A DNA stretch of 64,000 bases from Eubacteriales bacterium (GCA_028702135.1 JAQVPJ010000003.1:1-64000), one strand, 5' to 3'; shown: positions 15,895 through 24,693, counted from the stretch's first letter. Translations and numbers: made by a program. The notes: generated by a model from the letters alone, not told the origin.

Positions 15895-17007
15895 TCACCG
15901 GTAGATTCTTTCGTGAAGTATTCTTTTGTTTTCATCGAAATTGATTTTTATAATTGACATGCCTCTATAAGTGGCATAGTACCAAGTGTCCTTTGCCGGA
16001 ATTACATCTGTTTCTATATTCGAATTATTCTTATCGAAGAAATCATATGCGAGAGAAATAATTGTACCGGAGCTTAAATTTGTCTTTACAAACCGAATGT
16101 TATCATTAATGAGTGTGACTATGTCTCCTACATTATCGAGTTCAAGCACTTTGTTCATTGCCGCTACAATTATGCGTCTCTGACGCTCCGTCCTTCCCCA
16201 ATCGTCACCGAGCCCTTTGCGTATGCGGGCAAATTCCAAAGCCATTTTGCCGTCAAAACTAACCTCGCCCTCTGTATAGTTTTTACCGTAATTTCTGTTC
16301 ATATAATCAGCTTCTTTTTTCGAAACAAATACCGTTACACCCTCGATTTTATCTATCAGGTTTATAAATCCATTGTAATCAATGCTTATGTAATGCTGGA
16401 TATCCAAGCCGTAAACATCATTGATAGTATTTATCGTAAGACCTGCTCCGCCCCAGGAATAAGAAGCGTTAAGCCTGTTCCATCCATGGTTCTCGATAGG
16501 AACAAGTGAATCCCGAAGTAATGAGTTAATGCTTACCTTACCGGTGTTCTTATTGTATGATAAAACCATCATACTGTCGCTGCGTCCGTTTCCACCCGAC
16601 GAGGAGTATACATCCCTGCCTATGAGCAAAACGTTTATTATAGTTTTATCTATTGGCTCGACGATATATATCGGCGTTTCTTTTGCCACACCGGAACTGC
16701 CCTTGTTCCCTTTGTTGTCATCATTATTGTTCCCGTCATTTTCTGAAGTATCGTCTTCAACCGATACTTCATCTCCCGTCTCGTTCTGCGATTCATCCTC
16801 ATCAACGGAACCCTCTATCGGAATAATCTCGCTCTCGTCCAGCTCCGGCCAGGAATATCCCCCGCTTTTTTCCACATAAGGTATACCCTCGTAAACCTTG
16901 CTGTACATTATTATACCAAAAATCAATACTGTCAGTATCGAGAGCAGCAGAAGCGAAGCGAGGGCAAAAAGACTCCATTTTATTATCTTTTTCGGTTTCT
17001 CCTTCAT
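15895..17007 (-). CDS. LytR-CpsA-Psr (LCP) family wall-polymer ligase
   Basis: LCP proteins transfer undecaprenyl-linked polymers such as teichoic acids or capsule onto peptidoglycan outside the membrane. The 370-residue protein has an N-terminal anchor (SLFALASLLLLSILTVLIFG) and an acidic, Asn/Gly-rich linker of about 50 residues. The LCP domain shows INVLLIGRDVYSSSGGNGRS and DSMMVLSYN, the SLLRDSLVPI Arg motif, and FARIRKGLGDDWGRTERQRR. It lies inside the cotJC element, its stop only 15 bases from the attP arm. It is the last gene of a minus-strand series with sugar-nucleotide genes, suggesting one polymer pathway. Confidence 0.9.
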   Translation of the reverse strand: MKEKPKKIIKWSLFALASLLLLSILTVLIFGIIMYSKVYEGIPYVEKSGGYSWPELDESEIIPIEGSVDEDESQNETGDEVSVEDDTSENDGNNNDDNKGNKGSSGVAKETPIYIVEPIDKTIINVLLIGRDVYSSSGGNGRSDSMMVLSYNKNTGKVSINSLLRDSLVPIENHGWNRLNASYSWGGAGLTINTINDVYGLDIQHYISIDYNGFINLIDKIEGVTVFVSKKEADYMNRNYGKNYTEGEVSFDGKMALEFARIRKGLGDDWGRTERQRRIIVAAMNKVLELDNVGDIVTLINDNIRFVKTNLSSGTIISLAYDFFDKNNSNIETDVIPAKDTWYYATYRGMSIIKINFDENKRILHERIYR

Positions 17008-17088
17008 ATAGCTTTCCCATCTCCGGCGTAAATGCTTTTTTCAGTCAAAATCCGCCGGAAAAATGGCTGAGTTTTATTGGTGTTTGTT

Positions 17089-18966
17089 TTAATTATCTCC
17101 GTTTATTACATATGTCGGCACAATACTTTTTATCTGTTCCTTTATATCGGCAGCTTCCTCATAACAGGATTTGTATAGGACATCCAGTTTTTTAAGAAAC
17201 TCTTCCTCGTCCATTTTAATCGGTCTTCCGATATGAATAAGTCTGTTTTCTGTGTCCTGCAACCCCTCTTCCTTCATCAAAAGCTCCTCATAGAGCTTCT
17301 CTCCAGGACGTAGACCGGTTATCTCGATAGAAATATCCTCGTAAGGCTTATAACCTGATAAACGTATGAGGTTTTCCGCAAGGTCGATAATCTTCATCGG
17401 CTCGCCCATTTCAAGCACGAAAATCTCGCCACCCTTTGCGTACGCGCCTGCCTGTAAAACAAGAGAAACCGCTTCGGGTATTGTCATAAAGTAGCGGATG
17501 ATATCCTTATGTGTGACGGTTACCGGACCTCCCGCGGCTATCTGCTTTTTGAACAGAGGAACCACGCTCCCATTTGAACCGAGAACGTTTCCGAACCTGA
17601 CCGCAACGAATTCCGTTTTTGATTTTTTGTTGTAGGTCTGAATTATCATCTCGCAGATTCGCTTTGACGCACCCATAATATTCGTCGGATTTACCGCTTT
17701 ATCGGTAGAAATCATAACAAATCGTTCCGTACCGTATTTATCAGCGGCAATTACGGTATTCAAAGTGCCGAATACATTGTTTTTTATAGCCTCGTTGGGG
17801 CTTGACTCCATCAGAGGAACATGCTTGTGAGCGGCAGCGTGGTATACGATGTTCGGGCGGTATTCCTCAAATATCTTTTCTATCCTGAGCGAATTGCGAA
17901 CAGATGCGATCAGAGTAACGATATCCAGTCCGCTGTATTTTGCTTTTAACTCCTGTTGAATGTCATAAGCGTTGTTTTCATAAATATCGACGATAATCAG
18001 CTTTTTCGGATCGAAAGAGGCTATCTGCCTGCAAAGCTCGCTGCCGATTGAACCGCCGCCGCCTGTAACCATTACCACCTTATCTTTAACATAGTTCTTA
18101 ATTGAGCATAGCTCAACCTTTATAGGGTCTCTGCCTAACAAATCCTCGATTTCAACGTCTCTGAGCTTGCTTACAAAGACCTCACCATTCATAAGCTGAT
18201 AAATCCCGGGTAGAATCTTCAGCCGGCAATTTGTCACCTTGCAGATCTCTACGATTTCGCTTACAATCTTTCTCGAAACAGAGGGCATCGCTATTATAAT
18301 TTCATTAATCTTATAATATTCTGCCGCTTCTATTATGTTCTCCCTGGTACCGACAACTTCTATTCCCTGTATATATTTACCCTGCTTTTCAGGATTATCG
18401 TCAATTATACACTTTACGACCGTATTCATTATGCGGCTGCTCGATTTTATCTCCTTGATAATAACATTGGTTGCCTCACCGCCGCCAATTATCATAACTC
18501 TTGAATATTTCCCGTTGTTTTTCGGCTTTTTCAATAAGTATCTTAAAAGCCGGTATGCAAATCTGCTTGCCATAACAAGCATTATAAGTACGCCCATAAA
18601 GAGAAAATAATAGCTTCTCGGAACCGGAAATCCCGAAAGTATCATACCTATACAGTTTAAAACGGAAGTGATGACACAAGCGGAAAAAATATTAATTAGC
18701 TCAGTTACTCCCGCAAAAATCCATAGGCTCTGGTACAATCTGAACAGTCGAAAAACCAAAACAGTTACTATTATATTAATCGGCAGGTAGTTCAGCACAG
18801 AACTAACGTATAAGTGAAAAAACGGATTGTCGATGTCAAGATCGAACCTTAGCAACAATCCGAGTAAGCTCGCAGTTATTACAATAACCGAATCCAGCAA
18901 AACCAAAAATATTTTATTCAGTAAAAGCTGATTATCTGATATTTTTTTATGCATTTCCAAAATCAA
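17089..18966 (-). CDS. Membrane-bound UDP-sugar 4,6-dehydratase (PglF/CapD/WbpM family)
   Basis: This long-form polysaccharide biosynthesis protein has 625 residues. Four or so N-terminal membrane helices (residues 15-130) lead to a nucleotide-binding regulatory domain (VMIIGGGEATNVIIKEI). The SDR catalytic domain has VTGGGGSIGSELCRQI, AAAHKHVPLME and STDKAVNPTNIMGASKR. Family members convert UDP-GlcNAc to the 4-keto-6-deoxy sugar. The YxxxK position reads MGASK, as in known 4,6-dehydratases. The start is TTG 18966 or possibly ATG 18954; neither has a strong ribosome site. Being separate from capE, it probably supplies a second deoxy-amino sugar. Confidence 0.88.
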   Translation of the reverse strand: MILEMHKKISDNQLLLNKIFLVLLDSVIVITASLLGLLLRFDLDIDNPFFHLYVSSVLNYLPINIIVTVLVFRLFRLYQSLWIFAGVTELINIFSACVITSVLNCIGMILSGFPVPRSYYFLFMGVLIMLVMASRFAYRLLRYLLKKPKNNGKYSRVMIIGGGEATNVIIKEIKSSSRIMNTVVKCIIDDNPEKQGKYIQGIEVVGTRENIIEAAEYYKINEIIIAMPSVSRKIVSEIVEICKVTNCRLKILPGIYQLMNGEVFVSKLRDVEIEDLLGRDPIKVELCSIKNYVKDKVVMVTGGGGSIGSELCRQIASFDPKKLIIVDIYENNAYDIQQELKAKYSGLDIVTLIASVRNSLRIEKIFEEYRPNIVYHAAAHKHVPLMESSPNEAIKNNVFGTLNTVIAADKYGTERFVMISTDKAVNPTNIMGASKRICEMIIQTYNKKSKTEFVAVRFGNVLGSNGSVVPLFKKQIAAGGPVTVTHKDIIRYFMTIPEAVSLVLQAGAYAKGGEIFVLEMGEPMKIIDLAENLIRLSGYKPYEDISIEITGLRPGEKLYEELLMKEEGLQDTENRLIHIGRPIKMDEEEFLKKLDVLYKSCYEEAADIKEQIKSIVPTYVINGDN

Positions 18967-19077
18967 TCACTTTCTTCGGCTTCATATCGTTAATACCAGG
19001 AAAAGTTTTTTATAAAAAACTCGGCAGTAAAGAATAATGATTTGTAATGTGCGGTAGGCGGGTCTTTATATGACTCA

Positions 19078-20208
19078 TTACTTCTTTCTCCAGACCATAT
19101 GATTCACAACTCCGGTATAGCTCTGTATAAGCTTAACAACCTTCGTGCTTACGTTTGTGTCAGTATAATTCGGAACATCCAGTCCGTGATCCCCGTTTTT
19201 TTGCATTTGTGTCGCAAGTTCAACCGCCTGCAAAACCTGCTCGGTTGTTATGCTTCCTATAATAAAGTTTCCCTTATCGAGCGCTTCGGGACGTTCTGTG
19301 CTGGTTCTTACGCAGACTGCCGGAAAGGAATGAAAAAACGAGCTTTCCTCCGGAAGTGTTCCGCTGTCGGAAACCACGCAGAAAGAATTTATCTGCAGGT
19401 TGTTATAATCGGAAAATCCAAAAGGCGGAAGACTCCTTACATTCTTGTGGAATATAAATCCTCTTGCCTCGATATATTTCTTGCTTCTCGGATGCGTGGA
19501 ATAAATGACCGGCATTCCGTACTTTTCCGCCATGGCGTTGACGGCGTTCATAAGTGCGAAAAAGTTATTCTCGTTGTCAATATTCTCCTCGCGGTGTGCG
19601 GATAACAGGATATATTTACCTTTTTCAAGACCGAGTTTTTCAAGCACCCTGCTGTCTTTTATCTTTTGAATATTTGCGTTCAATACCTCCGCCATGGGAG
19701 AGCCGGTTACATATGTGCGCTCCTTTGCGGTTCCCTCGGCATTAAGATAACGCCTTGCATGCTCGCTGTAACAAAGGTTAACATCCGCTATGTGATCTAC
19801 TATCCTTCTGTTTGTCTCCTCGGGAAGATTCTCATCGAAGCAGCGATTTCCCGCTTCCATATGGAAAATCGGGATTTTCAGTCTTTTTGCCGAAATTGCG
19901 GATAGAGCGGAGTTTGTGTCTCCGAGGATAAGCAGTGCGTCGGGTTTAAGCTCCGACATCAGCTTATAGCTTTTGGCAATGATATTTCCGATTGTCTCCC
20001 CTAAATCCTCTCCAACAGCGTCGAGATAAAAATCCGGTTTACGCAGTCCTAAATCCTCAAAAAATATCTGATTAAGCGTATAATCATAATTCTGTCCGGT
20101 GTGAACAAGCGTATGTTCAAAATACTTATCGCACTTTTTTATAACCTCGGAAAGCCGAATTATCTCCGGTCTTGTTCCAAGAATAGTCATAAGCTTAAGT
20201 TTACTCAT
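19078..20208 (-). CDS. capG: UDP-N-acetylglucosamine 2-epimerase family (CapG/FnlC-like)
   Basis: In the CapE-CapF-CapG (FnlA-FnlB-FnlC) route this enzyme epimerises C2 in the last step to UDP-L-FucNAc. The 376 residues are typical: TILGTRPEIIRLSEVI, VHTGQNYDYTLNQIFFEDLG, ILGDTNSALSA, HMEAGNRCFDENLPEETNRR, LSAHREENID and SDSGTLPEESSF. The family also includes WecB, so specificity comes from context. capF starts two bases upstream and capE precedes it, the exact FucNAc gene order. Confidence 0.9.
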   Translation of the reverse strand: MSKLKLMTILGTRPEIIRLSEVIKKCDKYFEHTLVHTGQNYDYTLNQIFFEDLGLRKPDFYLDAVGEDLGETIGNIIAKSYKLMSELKPDALLILGDTNSALSAISAKRLKIPIFHMEAGNRCFDENLPEETNRRIVDHIADVNLCYSEHARRYLNAEGTAKERTYVTGSPMAEVLNANIQKIKDSRVLEKLGLEKGKYILLSAHREENIDNENNFFALMNAVNAMAEKYGMPVIYSTHPRSKKYIEARGFIFHKNVRSLPPFGFSDYNNLQINSFCVVSDSGTLPEESSFFHSFPAVCVRTSTERPEALDKGNFIIGSITTEQVLQAVELATQMQKNGDHGLDVPNYTDTNVSTKVVKLIQSYTGVVNHMVWRKK

Positions 20209-20209
20209 C

Positions 20210-21322
20210 TCACACCTCTAAAAATATAGTGTCCGGCTTATCGGGGTCGAATGTCTCGCTTGCCCACATAAATGTTACCATATCGTTCTCACCGAGGTTC
20301 TCGATATTGTGTGTGTATCCCGTCGGAATATCAACAACAACGAGTTCTCTTCCGTTAACATAATACTCTAATATTTCCTCGCTGTCAACCCTGCGCAACC
20401 GTATAACTCCCCTGCCGCTAACTACAACAAACTTCTCGTTTTTTGTGTTGTGCCAATGGTTTCCCTTAACTATACCCGGCTTTGAAATGTTGACAGAAAA
20501 CTGACCCCTGTCTGTGGTTTTTATTATCTCGGTAAAACTTCCCCTGTTGTCTTTATTCATTTTCAACGGATAACTAAAGCAGTCCTTTGGCAGATATGAC
20601 AAATATGTAGCATAGAGCTTCCTTGTAAAATCATCAGACAAGTCGGGAACGCTTCTCTCCTCGCGAGATGCTTTAAACGAATATATCAAATCGACTATTT
20701 CACCCAGCGTTTTTGTGTAGAAAACGGGAATGCTGCAATAATTATCCGGGCATATATTTGCTCTCCCCTCAAGAGCGTTTACGAGTTCCTGCACAACATC
20801 ATCAATATACACAAGATTCAAAACAGTGTTGCGGTCGTTTACCATTATCGGAAGACCGCTTGCGATATTATTGCAAAAGGTTGCGACCGCGCTGTTATAG
20901 TTCGGTCTGCACCATTTACCGAAAACATTCGGGAACCGGTAAACGAATACCTTCGCACCCGTTTCTTTGCCGTAGTCAAAAATAAGCTTTTCTCCGGCCT
21001 TTTTGCTCTGTCCGTAAGGGTTGTCATTTGCCGCCTGAGTTGAGGAGGATATCATAATCGGGCATTTATTGTTATTTTTACGCAAAGTATCGAGCAAAAT
21101 CGAAGTAAAACCGAAATTGCCGGTCATATACTCGCTCTGTTCCTTAGGCCGGTTCACTCCGGCAAGATGGAAAACAAAATCAGCTTCCCTGCAAAATGCG
21201 TCGAGAGAGTCTGGATCAGTATCGAGGTCATATTCAAAAATGTCGTTATACTTTCTGCAACAAAGCTCAGCTTTAAGATTCTTACCTATAAAACCCTTTG
21301 CGCCTGTAATAAGTATCTTCAT
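20210..21322 (-). CDS. capF: CapF/FnlB-like bifunctional UDP-sugar epimerase-reductase
   Basis: This is the second enzyme of UDP-L-FucNAc synthesis. The N-terminal SDR domain reduces the 4-keto sugar with NADPH and the C-terminal cupin domain (Zn) epimerises C3. The 370 residues show MKILITGAKGFIGKNL, FHLAGVNRP and SSSTQAANDNPYGQSKKAGE with the catalytic YxxxK. The cupin region is ISKPGIVKGNHWHNTKNEKF with metal-ligand His residues. It lies three bases after capE and one base before capG, tightly co-transcribed. Confidence 0.92.
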   Translation of the reverse strand: MKILITGAKGFIGKNLKAELCCRKYNDIFEYDLDTDPDSLDAFCREADFVFHLAGVNRPKEQSEYMTGNFGFTSILLDTLRKNNNKCPIMISSSTQAANDNPYGQSKKAGEKLIFDYGKETGAKVFVYRFPNVFGKWCRPNYNSAVATFCNNIASGLPIMVNDRNTVLNLVYIDDVVQELVNALEGRANICPDNYCSIPVFYTKTLGEIVDLIYSFKASREERSVPDLSDDFTRKLYATYLSYLPKDCFSYPLKMNKDNRGSFTEIIKTTDRGQFSVNISKPGIVKGNHWHNTKNEKFVVVSGRGVIRLRRVDSEEILEYYVNGRELVVVDIPTGYTHNIENLGENDMVTFMWASETFDPDKPDTIFLEV

Positions 21323-21325
21323 GCC

Positions 21326-22366
21326 TTATCTGTTCTCCCAAGCGGCAATTTCTTCCCTTATAAACGGAAGTGAAAGCAGCTTCTCCTTGACCTGTTCAAT
21401 ACTGAGCATTCTCGTGTTGTTGGAGTTGAATTCGGTTATTTTATTACGCTTTTCATCGCCCTTGATGAAAAACTTATCATAATTCAAATCTCGTTTGTCG
21501 CAGGGAACACGGTAAAAGCCACCCAAATCTACAGCATGAGCGCATTCCTCGTTAGTGAGCAGCGTTTCATACATCTTCTCCCCATGGCGGATACCTATGA
21601 TTCTGGTTTCGGTATCGGCATTGAACAACTCGCAAACCGCCCTTGCCAGCACACCGATTGTACAAGCGGGAGCTTTCTGCACCATAATATCACCGCTTTC
21701 CGCATTCTCAAACGCATATAACACGAGATCCACCGCTTCGTCAAGGCTCATAATAAACCGGGTCATATCTGGATCGGTAACTGTAATGGGCTTTCCCGAC
21801 TTAATCTGTTCGATAAAAAGCGGAACAACACTCCCCCGTGAGCAAAGCACATTACCATAGCGTGTGCAGCATATCTTTGTTTTTTCGGGCTTTACGGTTC
21901 TGCTTTTTGCAACTATGACCTTTTCCATCATCGCTTTTGAAGTGCCCATAGCGTTTACGGGATAAGCCGCCTTGTCAGTTGACAGGCAGATAATGGATTT
22001 TACTCCCTCCTCAATCCCAGCAGTAAGCACATTGTCGGTACCTAAAACGTTGGTCTTCACCGCTTCCATTGGAAAAAACTCACAGGAGGGAACCTGTTTG
22101 AGTGCCGCCGCGTGGAAAACATAATCAACACCGTGCATAGCATTTTTTATGCTTGATATATCGCGGACATTGCCGATATAGAATTTTATTTTATCGCTCA
22201 TCTCAGGCAGCTTTGCTTGATATAGATGACGCATATCATCTTGTTTCTTCTCATCGCGTGAGAAAATTCGTATCTCCCCGATATCGGTATTGAGAAAACG
22301 ATCGAGAACAGCATTACCGAAAGAGCCTGTCCCACCGGTAATCAGAAGGGTTTTGTCCTTAAACAT
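21326..22366 (-). CDS. capE: CapE/FnlA-like UDP-GlcNAc inverting 4,6-dehydratase/5-epimerase
   Basis: This is the first enzyme of UDP-L-FucNAc synthesis, making the UDP-4-keto-6-deoxy sugar and inverting C5. It lacks membrane helices, unlike the 625-residue dehydratase downstream. Motifs are MFKDKTLLITGGTGSFGNAV, AAALKQVPSCEFFPMEAVKTN and STDKAAYPVNAMGTSKAMMEK; the last shows the Met-for-Tyr substitution and AMMEKV typical of CapE. A later block is TRYGNVLCSRGSVVPLF. I chose ATG 22366 because AAGGAGA is spaced seven bases upstream; the TTG at 22387 is inside the leader. It heads the minus-strand operon of the element. Confidence 0.92.
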   Translation of the reverse strand: MFKDKTLLITGGTGSFGNAVLDRFLNTDIGEIRIFSRDEKKQDDMRHLYQAKLPEMSDKIKFYIGNVRDISSIKNAMHGVDYVFHAAALKQVPSCEFFPMEAVKTNVLGTDNVLTAGIEEGVKSIICLSTDKAAYPVNAMGTSKAMMEKVIVAKSRTVKPEKTKICCTRYGNVLCSRGSVVPLFIEQIKSGKPITVTDPDMTRFIMSLDEAVDLVLYAFENAESGDIMVQKAPACTIGVLARAVCELFNADTETRIIGIRHGEKMYETLLTNEECAHAVDLGGFYRVPCDKRDLNYDKFFIKGDEKRNKITEFNSNNTRMLSIEQVKEKLLSLPFIREEIAAWENR

Positions 22367-22387
22367 TTTTATCTTCTCCTTAAGCAA

Positions 22388-22961
22388 TCTTTGCTCAAAT
22401 AAACATTATTTATAAGTGTACTATATACAACAAAATTGAATGTAAGTTTCTCGGTATTTTTCCCGGCACCTTGTCTTATGTAAAATCCGTATCGTTATCC
22501 TCCGCTTTCCAGAAATAACCACAATGCGCTTGATTGATATGGCGGCAGATTCATTCTCCGGATGACACAAATTCAGAGCTTATATAGTTCAAAATGCATC
22601 TGAAAAATACTTACCCATTCCTGTTACCGATGTTCTTATTATACTTAATCTGTTTAGCGTTTCTTGTCTTTTTTACCGTATCTATCATCATTTTATATGA
22701 CACTGTCGTCATAATCAGCCAATCATGTCAATGCTGTAAATCATGGTATATTTCAGATAGTTGCCTGCAAAGATCGGTAATCGGAAAATCATTAACATCA
22801 TACATTATTCATACACTGTAATATTGTTATATTATATCATACGCAAGTAAAAAGTACAATACCGAAAAAAATGTATATGAGATACTGAAAGCAGAGCAGT
22901 GGATATGCAAATTACCGTTTGTTTTCCACCGATATCTACCATACATGGAATGGAGCTTACT
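22388..22961. other. Divergent intergenic region inside the element
   Basis: This 574-base AT-rich gap separates capE from the recombinase unit and must hold both promoters. I see one candidate sigma-E promoter for the recombinase (listed separately) and no convincing sigma-A promoter for capE. A hydrophobic ORF at 22594-22821 has no ribosome site or recognisable similarity and I do not call it. Confidence 0.6.
22789..22817 (+). promoter_or_regulatory. Candidate sigma-E promoter of the recombinase unit
   Basis: CATACACT (22810-22817) matches the sigma-E -10 consensus CATACAMT at all eight positions. TCATTAA (22789-22795) lies 14 bases upstream and matches only the first four positions of the -35. 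Sigma-E control is known for spoIVCA, the B. subtilis skin recombinase. The 140-base leader is long. Confidence 0.4.
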
Positions 22962-23192
22962 ATGGCAAAGAATATTGAATATAAATATATCATAAACCCA
23001 AGTATTGTCGAGTCTGATCACGAAAAGCAAAGCATATTTTCCGATATATTTAAAAAATCTATCATGCTTTCTCTTTTGGACAAGGAAATGCTTACAAAAA
23101 ATCAGTACGAGAAGTGCTTGTATGCGATTATGGATGGAGGTATGTTCCGAAGCGATGAGGATTGCGGTATATTGCAGGGTTTCGACCGATAA
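22962..23192 (+). CDS. Small protein coupled to the recombinase (candidate accessory factor)
   Basis: The 76-residue product starts MAKNIEYKYIINP and has TGGAG six bases before the ATG. The middle (SLLDKEMLTKNQYEKCL) resembles the short helical motif of SHOCT-type proteins. No membrane segment or signal is visible. Its last 38 bases overlap the recombinase start in another frame, so the two are probably translationally coupled. Small ORFs in this position sometimes encode recombination directionality factors; that role is inference, since I cannot see similarity to a characterised one. Confidence 0.65.
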   Translation: MAKNIEYKYIINPSIVESDHEKQSIFSDIFKKSIMLSLLDKEMLTKNQYEKCLYAIMDGGMFRSDEDCGILQGFDR

Positions 23193-24642
23193 GGACGATC
23201 AAATCAATTCGTTAGAAAGCCAAAAGCGGTTTTTCAGGGAATATATCGAGCGTAATCCGTCATGGGAGCTGACGAAGATATACAGCGACGAGGGCATATC
23301 GGGCACAAGCACAAAAAAGAGGCACTCTTTCAACAGAATGATTGATGATGCGTGCGAGCATCGATTTGAATTGATTATCACAAAAGAGATAAGCCGTTTT
23401 GCGAGGAATACGCTTGACAGTATCTATTATACAAGAAAGCTCAAGAATTACGGTGTCGGAGTAATTTTCATGAATGACAACATAAATACTCTCGACCCGG
23501 ACGCAGAGCTTAGACTTACAATAATGTCCTCAATAGCGCAGGAGGAGAGCCGGAAAATTTCGGAAAGGGTGAAATGGGGACAAAAACGGCGTATGGAGCA
23601 GGGTGTTGTTTTCGGAAGAGATATGCTTGGATACGATATCCGCAGCGGAACCCTTTTTATAAACAAGAACGGTGCGGAAACCGTGAAGCTGATATTTCAT
23701 AAGTATCTGAATGAGGGTAAGGGCACTCATAAAATTGCACAGGAGCTTCGTGAGTCGGGAATTCCTACTGCTTCTCATATGAAAAACTGGAACAACACCG
23801 TTATTTCAAGGATTCTGCGAAACGAAAAATACTGCGGGGACCTTATACAAAAAAAGACCTATACGCCAAGCTATCTGAGTCATGAAAAAAAACCCAACCG
23901 CGGTTATGAGGATTTTGTGGTCATTCGCAATCACCATGAACCGATAATAAGCCGTGATTTATTTGAAAAGACTCAGCAAGAGCTGGAAAGACGCTCTGTC
24001 TCAATTGAACGTAGGTCAAGGTATTCCAGCCGTTACTGTCTGTCAGGGAAAATCAAGTGCGGGAACTGCGGTTCTTCGTTCGTGTCACGTTTAAGAAAAA
24101 GAAAAAACGGCGAGCCATATATGTCATGGCGTTGTTATGAGGCGGTGATACACGGTAAAAAGCATTCCGAATCTTCTGGCGATACAAAGGGCTGCGACAA
24201 CAGTACAGTTAGTGACGGTGATATCAAGCAGGTACTGCTTTGTGCCGTACGGGAACTAATTCCATATACAGTAAAGACCACAGAAAAGCTCATAAACACT
24301 ATACAAAGGGTTTTAAACGTTGAACATCAAGAAAATCGATACAAAGACTCCGAGACTTTTAACGATAAAAGGCAGGCGCTTCTTGAATTATACCTGAACA
24401 ATGATATTTCCATCGACGATTTCCGGCTGATGAACAAAAAAATCGTATCAGTAGAACCTGCAATAAAAAAAGAACCGGAAAAGGACTCTTTCAATCCGGT
24501 TAATACGGAGATGCGTGAATATATCAAACTTCTCTCTTCGGGAGAAATATGGGACGATGCCTTCTACAGAAACCTAATAGAAAGCGTTATAGTACATACT
24601 AATAATACCATTGTAGTCCGTATTCGGTTGCAAACTTTATAA
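23155..24642 (+). CDS. Large serine recombinase (SpoIVCA-like site-specific recombinase)
   Basis: From ATG 23155 it is 495 residues. The N-terminal resolvase domain (1-150) opens MRIAVYCRVSTDKDDQ with nucleophile Ser10. YSDEGISGTSTKKRHSFNRM and TKEISRFARNTLDS supply conserved Arg residues. The recombinase domain (about 165-270) includes NNTVISRILRNEKYCGDL. A zinc ribbon follows (GKIKCGNCGSSF, then Cys further on), and a helical, probably coiled-coil, C-terminus. The ORF can be read 50 codons further upstream, but family similarity starts at this ATG. It ends 30 bases before the right core site, the usual position for an integrase next to its att site. Confidence 0.93.
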   Translation: MRIAVYCRVSTDKDDQINSLESQKRFFREYIERNPSWELTKIYSDEGISGTSTKKRHSFNRMIDDACEHRFELIITKEISRFARNTLDSIYYTRKLKNYGVGVIFMNDNINTLDPDAELRLTIMSSIAQEESRKISERVKWGQKRRMEQGVVFGRDMLGYDIRSGTLFINKNGAETVKLIFHKYLNEGKGTHKIAQELRESGIPTASHMKNWNNTVISRILRNEKYCGDLIQKKTYTPSYLSHEKKPNRGYEDFVVIRNHHEPIISRDLFEKTQQELERRSVSIERRSRYSSRYCLSGKIKCGNCGSSFVSRLRKRKNGEPYMSWRCYEAVIHGKKHSESSGDTKGCDNSTVSDGDIKQVLLCAVRELIPYTVKTTEKLINTIQRVLNVEHQENRYKDSETFNDKRQALLELYLNNDISIDDFRLMNKKIVSVEPAIKKEPEKDSFNPVNTEMREYIKLLSSGEIWDDAFYRNLIESVIVHTNNTIVVRIRLQTL

Positions 24643-24650
24643 ATTTTTTC

Positions 24651-24693
24651 CGTCATTTTGATACCTCGGTGGGTACTGAGGAGCTGGGTCATA
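24651..24693 (+). repeat. attR: right junction of the cotJC-intervening element
   Basis: The element half 24651-24671 begins CGTCATTTTGATACC. The core GG is at 24672-24673 and the host half begins TACTGAGGAG. The distance from the outer base of the CGTCA arm to the core (21 bases) equals that on the left side. Host halves from both junctions join as GATGTA-GG-TACTGAG, giving codons for V-G-T-E. Confidence 0.8.

Larger units (their letters stand above)
15858..24673. mobile_element. Skin-like intervening element in cotJC (8,814 bp)
   Basis: The element separates two intact cotJC parts and is bounded by a shared GG core (15858-15859 and 24672-24673). It contains, left to right, an LCP ligase, a PglF/CapD-like dehydratase, capG, capF and capE (all minus strand), then a 76-codon ORF and a large serine recombinase (plus strand). 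The recombinase stop codon is 30 bases from the right core. The rebuilt attP is an imperfect inverted repeat centred on the core, as expected for large serine recombinases. There are no phage structural or replication genes. By analogy with the sigK skin element, excision in the mother cell would rebuild cotJC. It could alternatively be a domesticated or inert island. Confidence 0.85.

Noticed and set aside
22594-22821. 75-codon hydrophobic ORF inside the element
   Set aside because: No ribosome site, no recognisable family and it overlaps the presumed promoter region; the hydrophobic look follows from AT-rich sequence.
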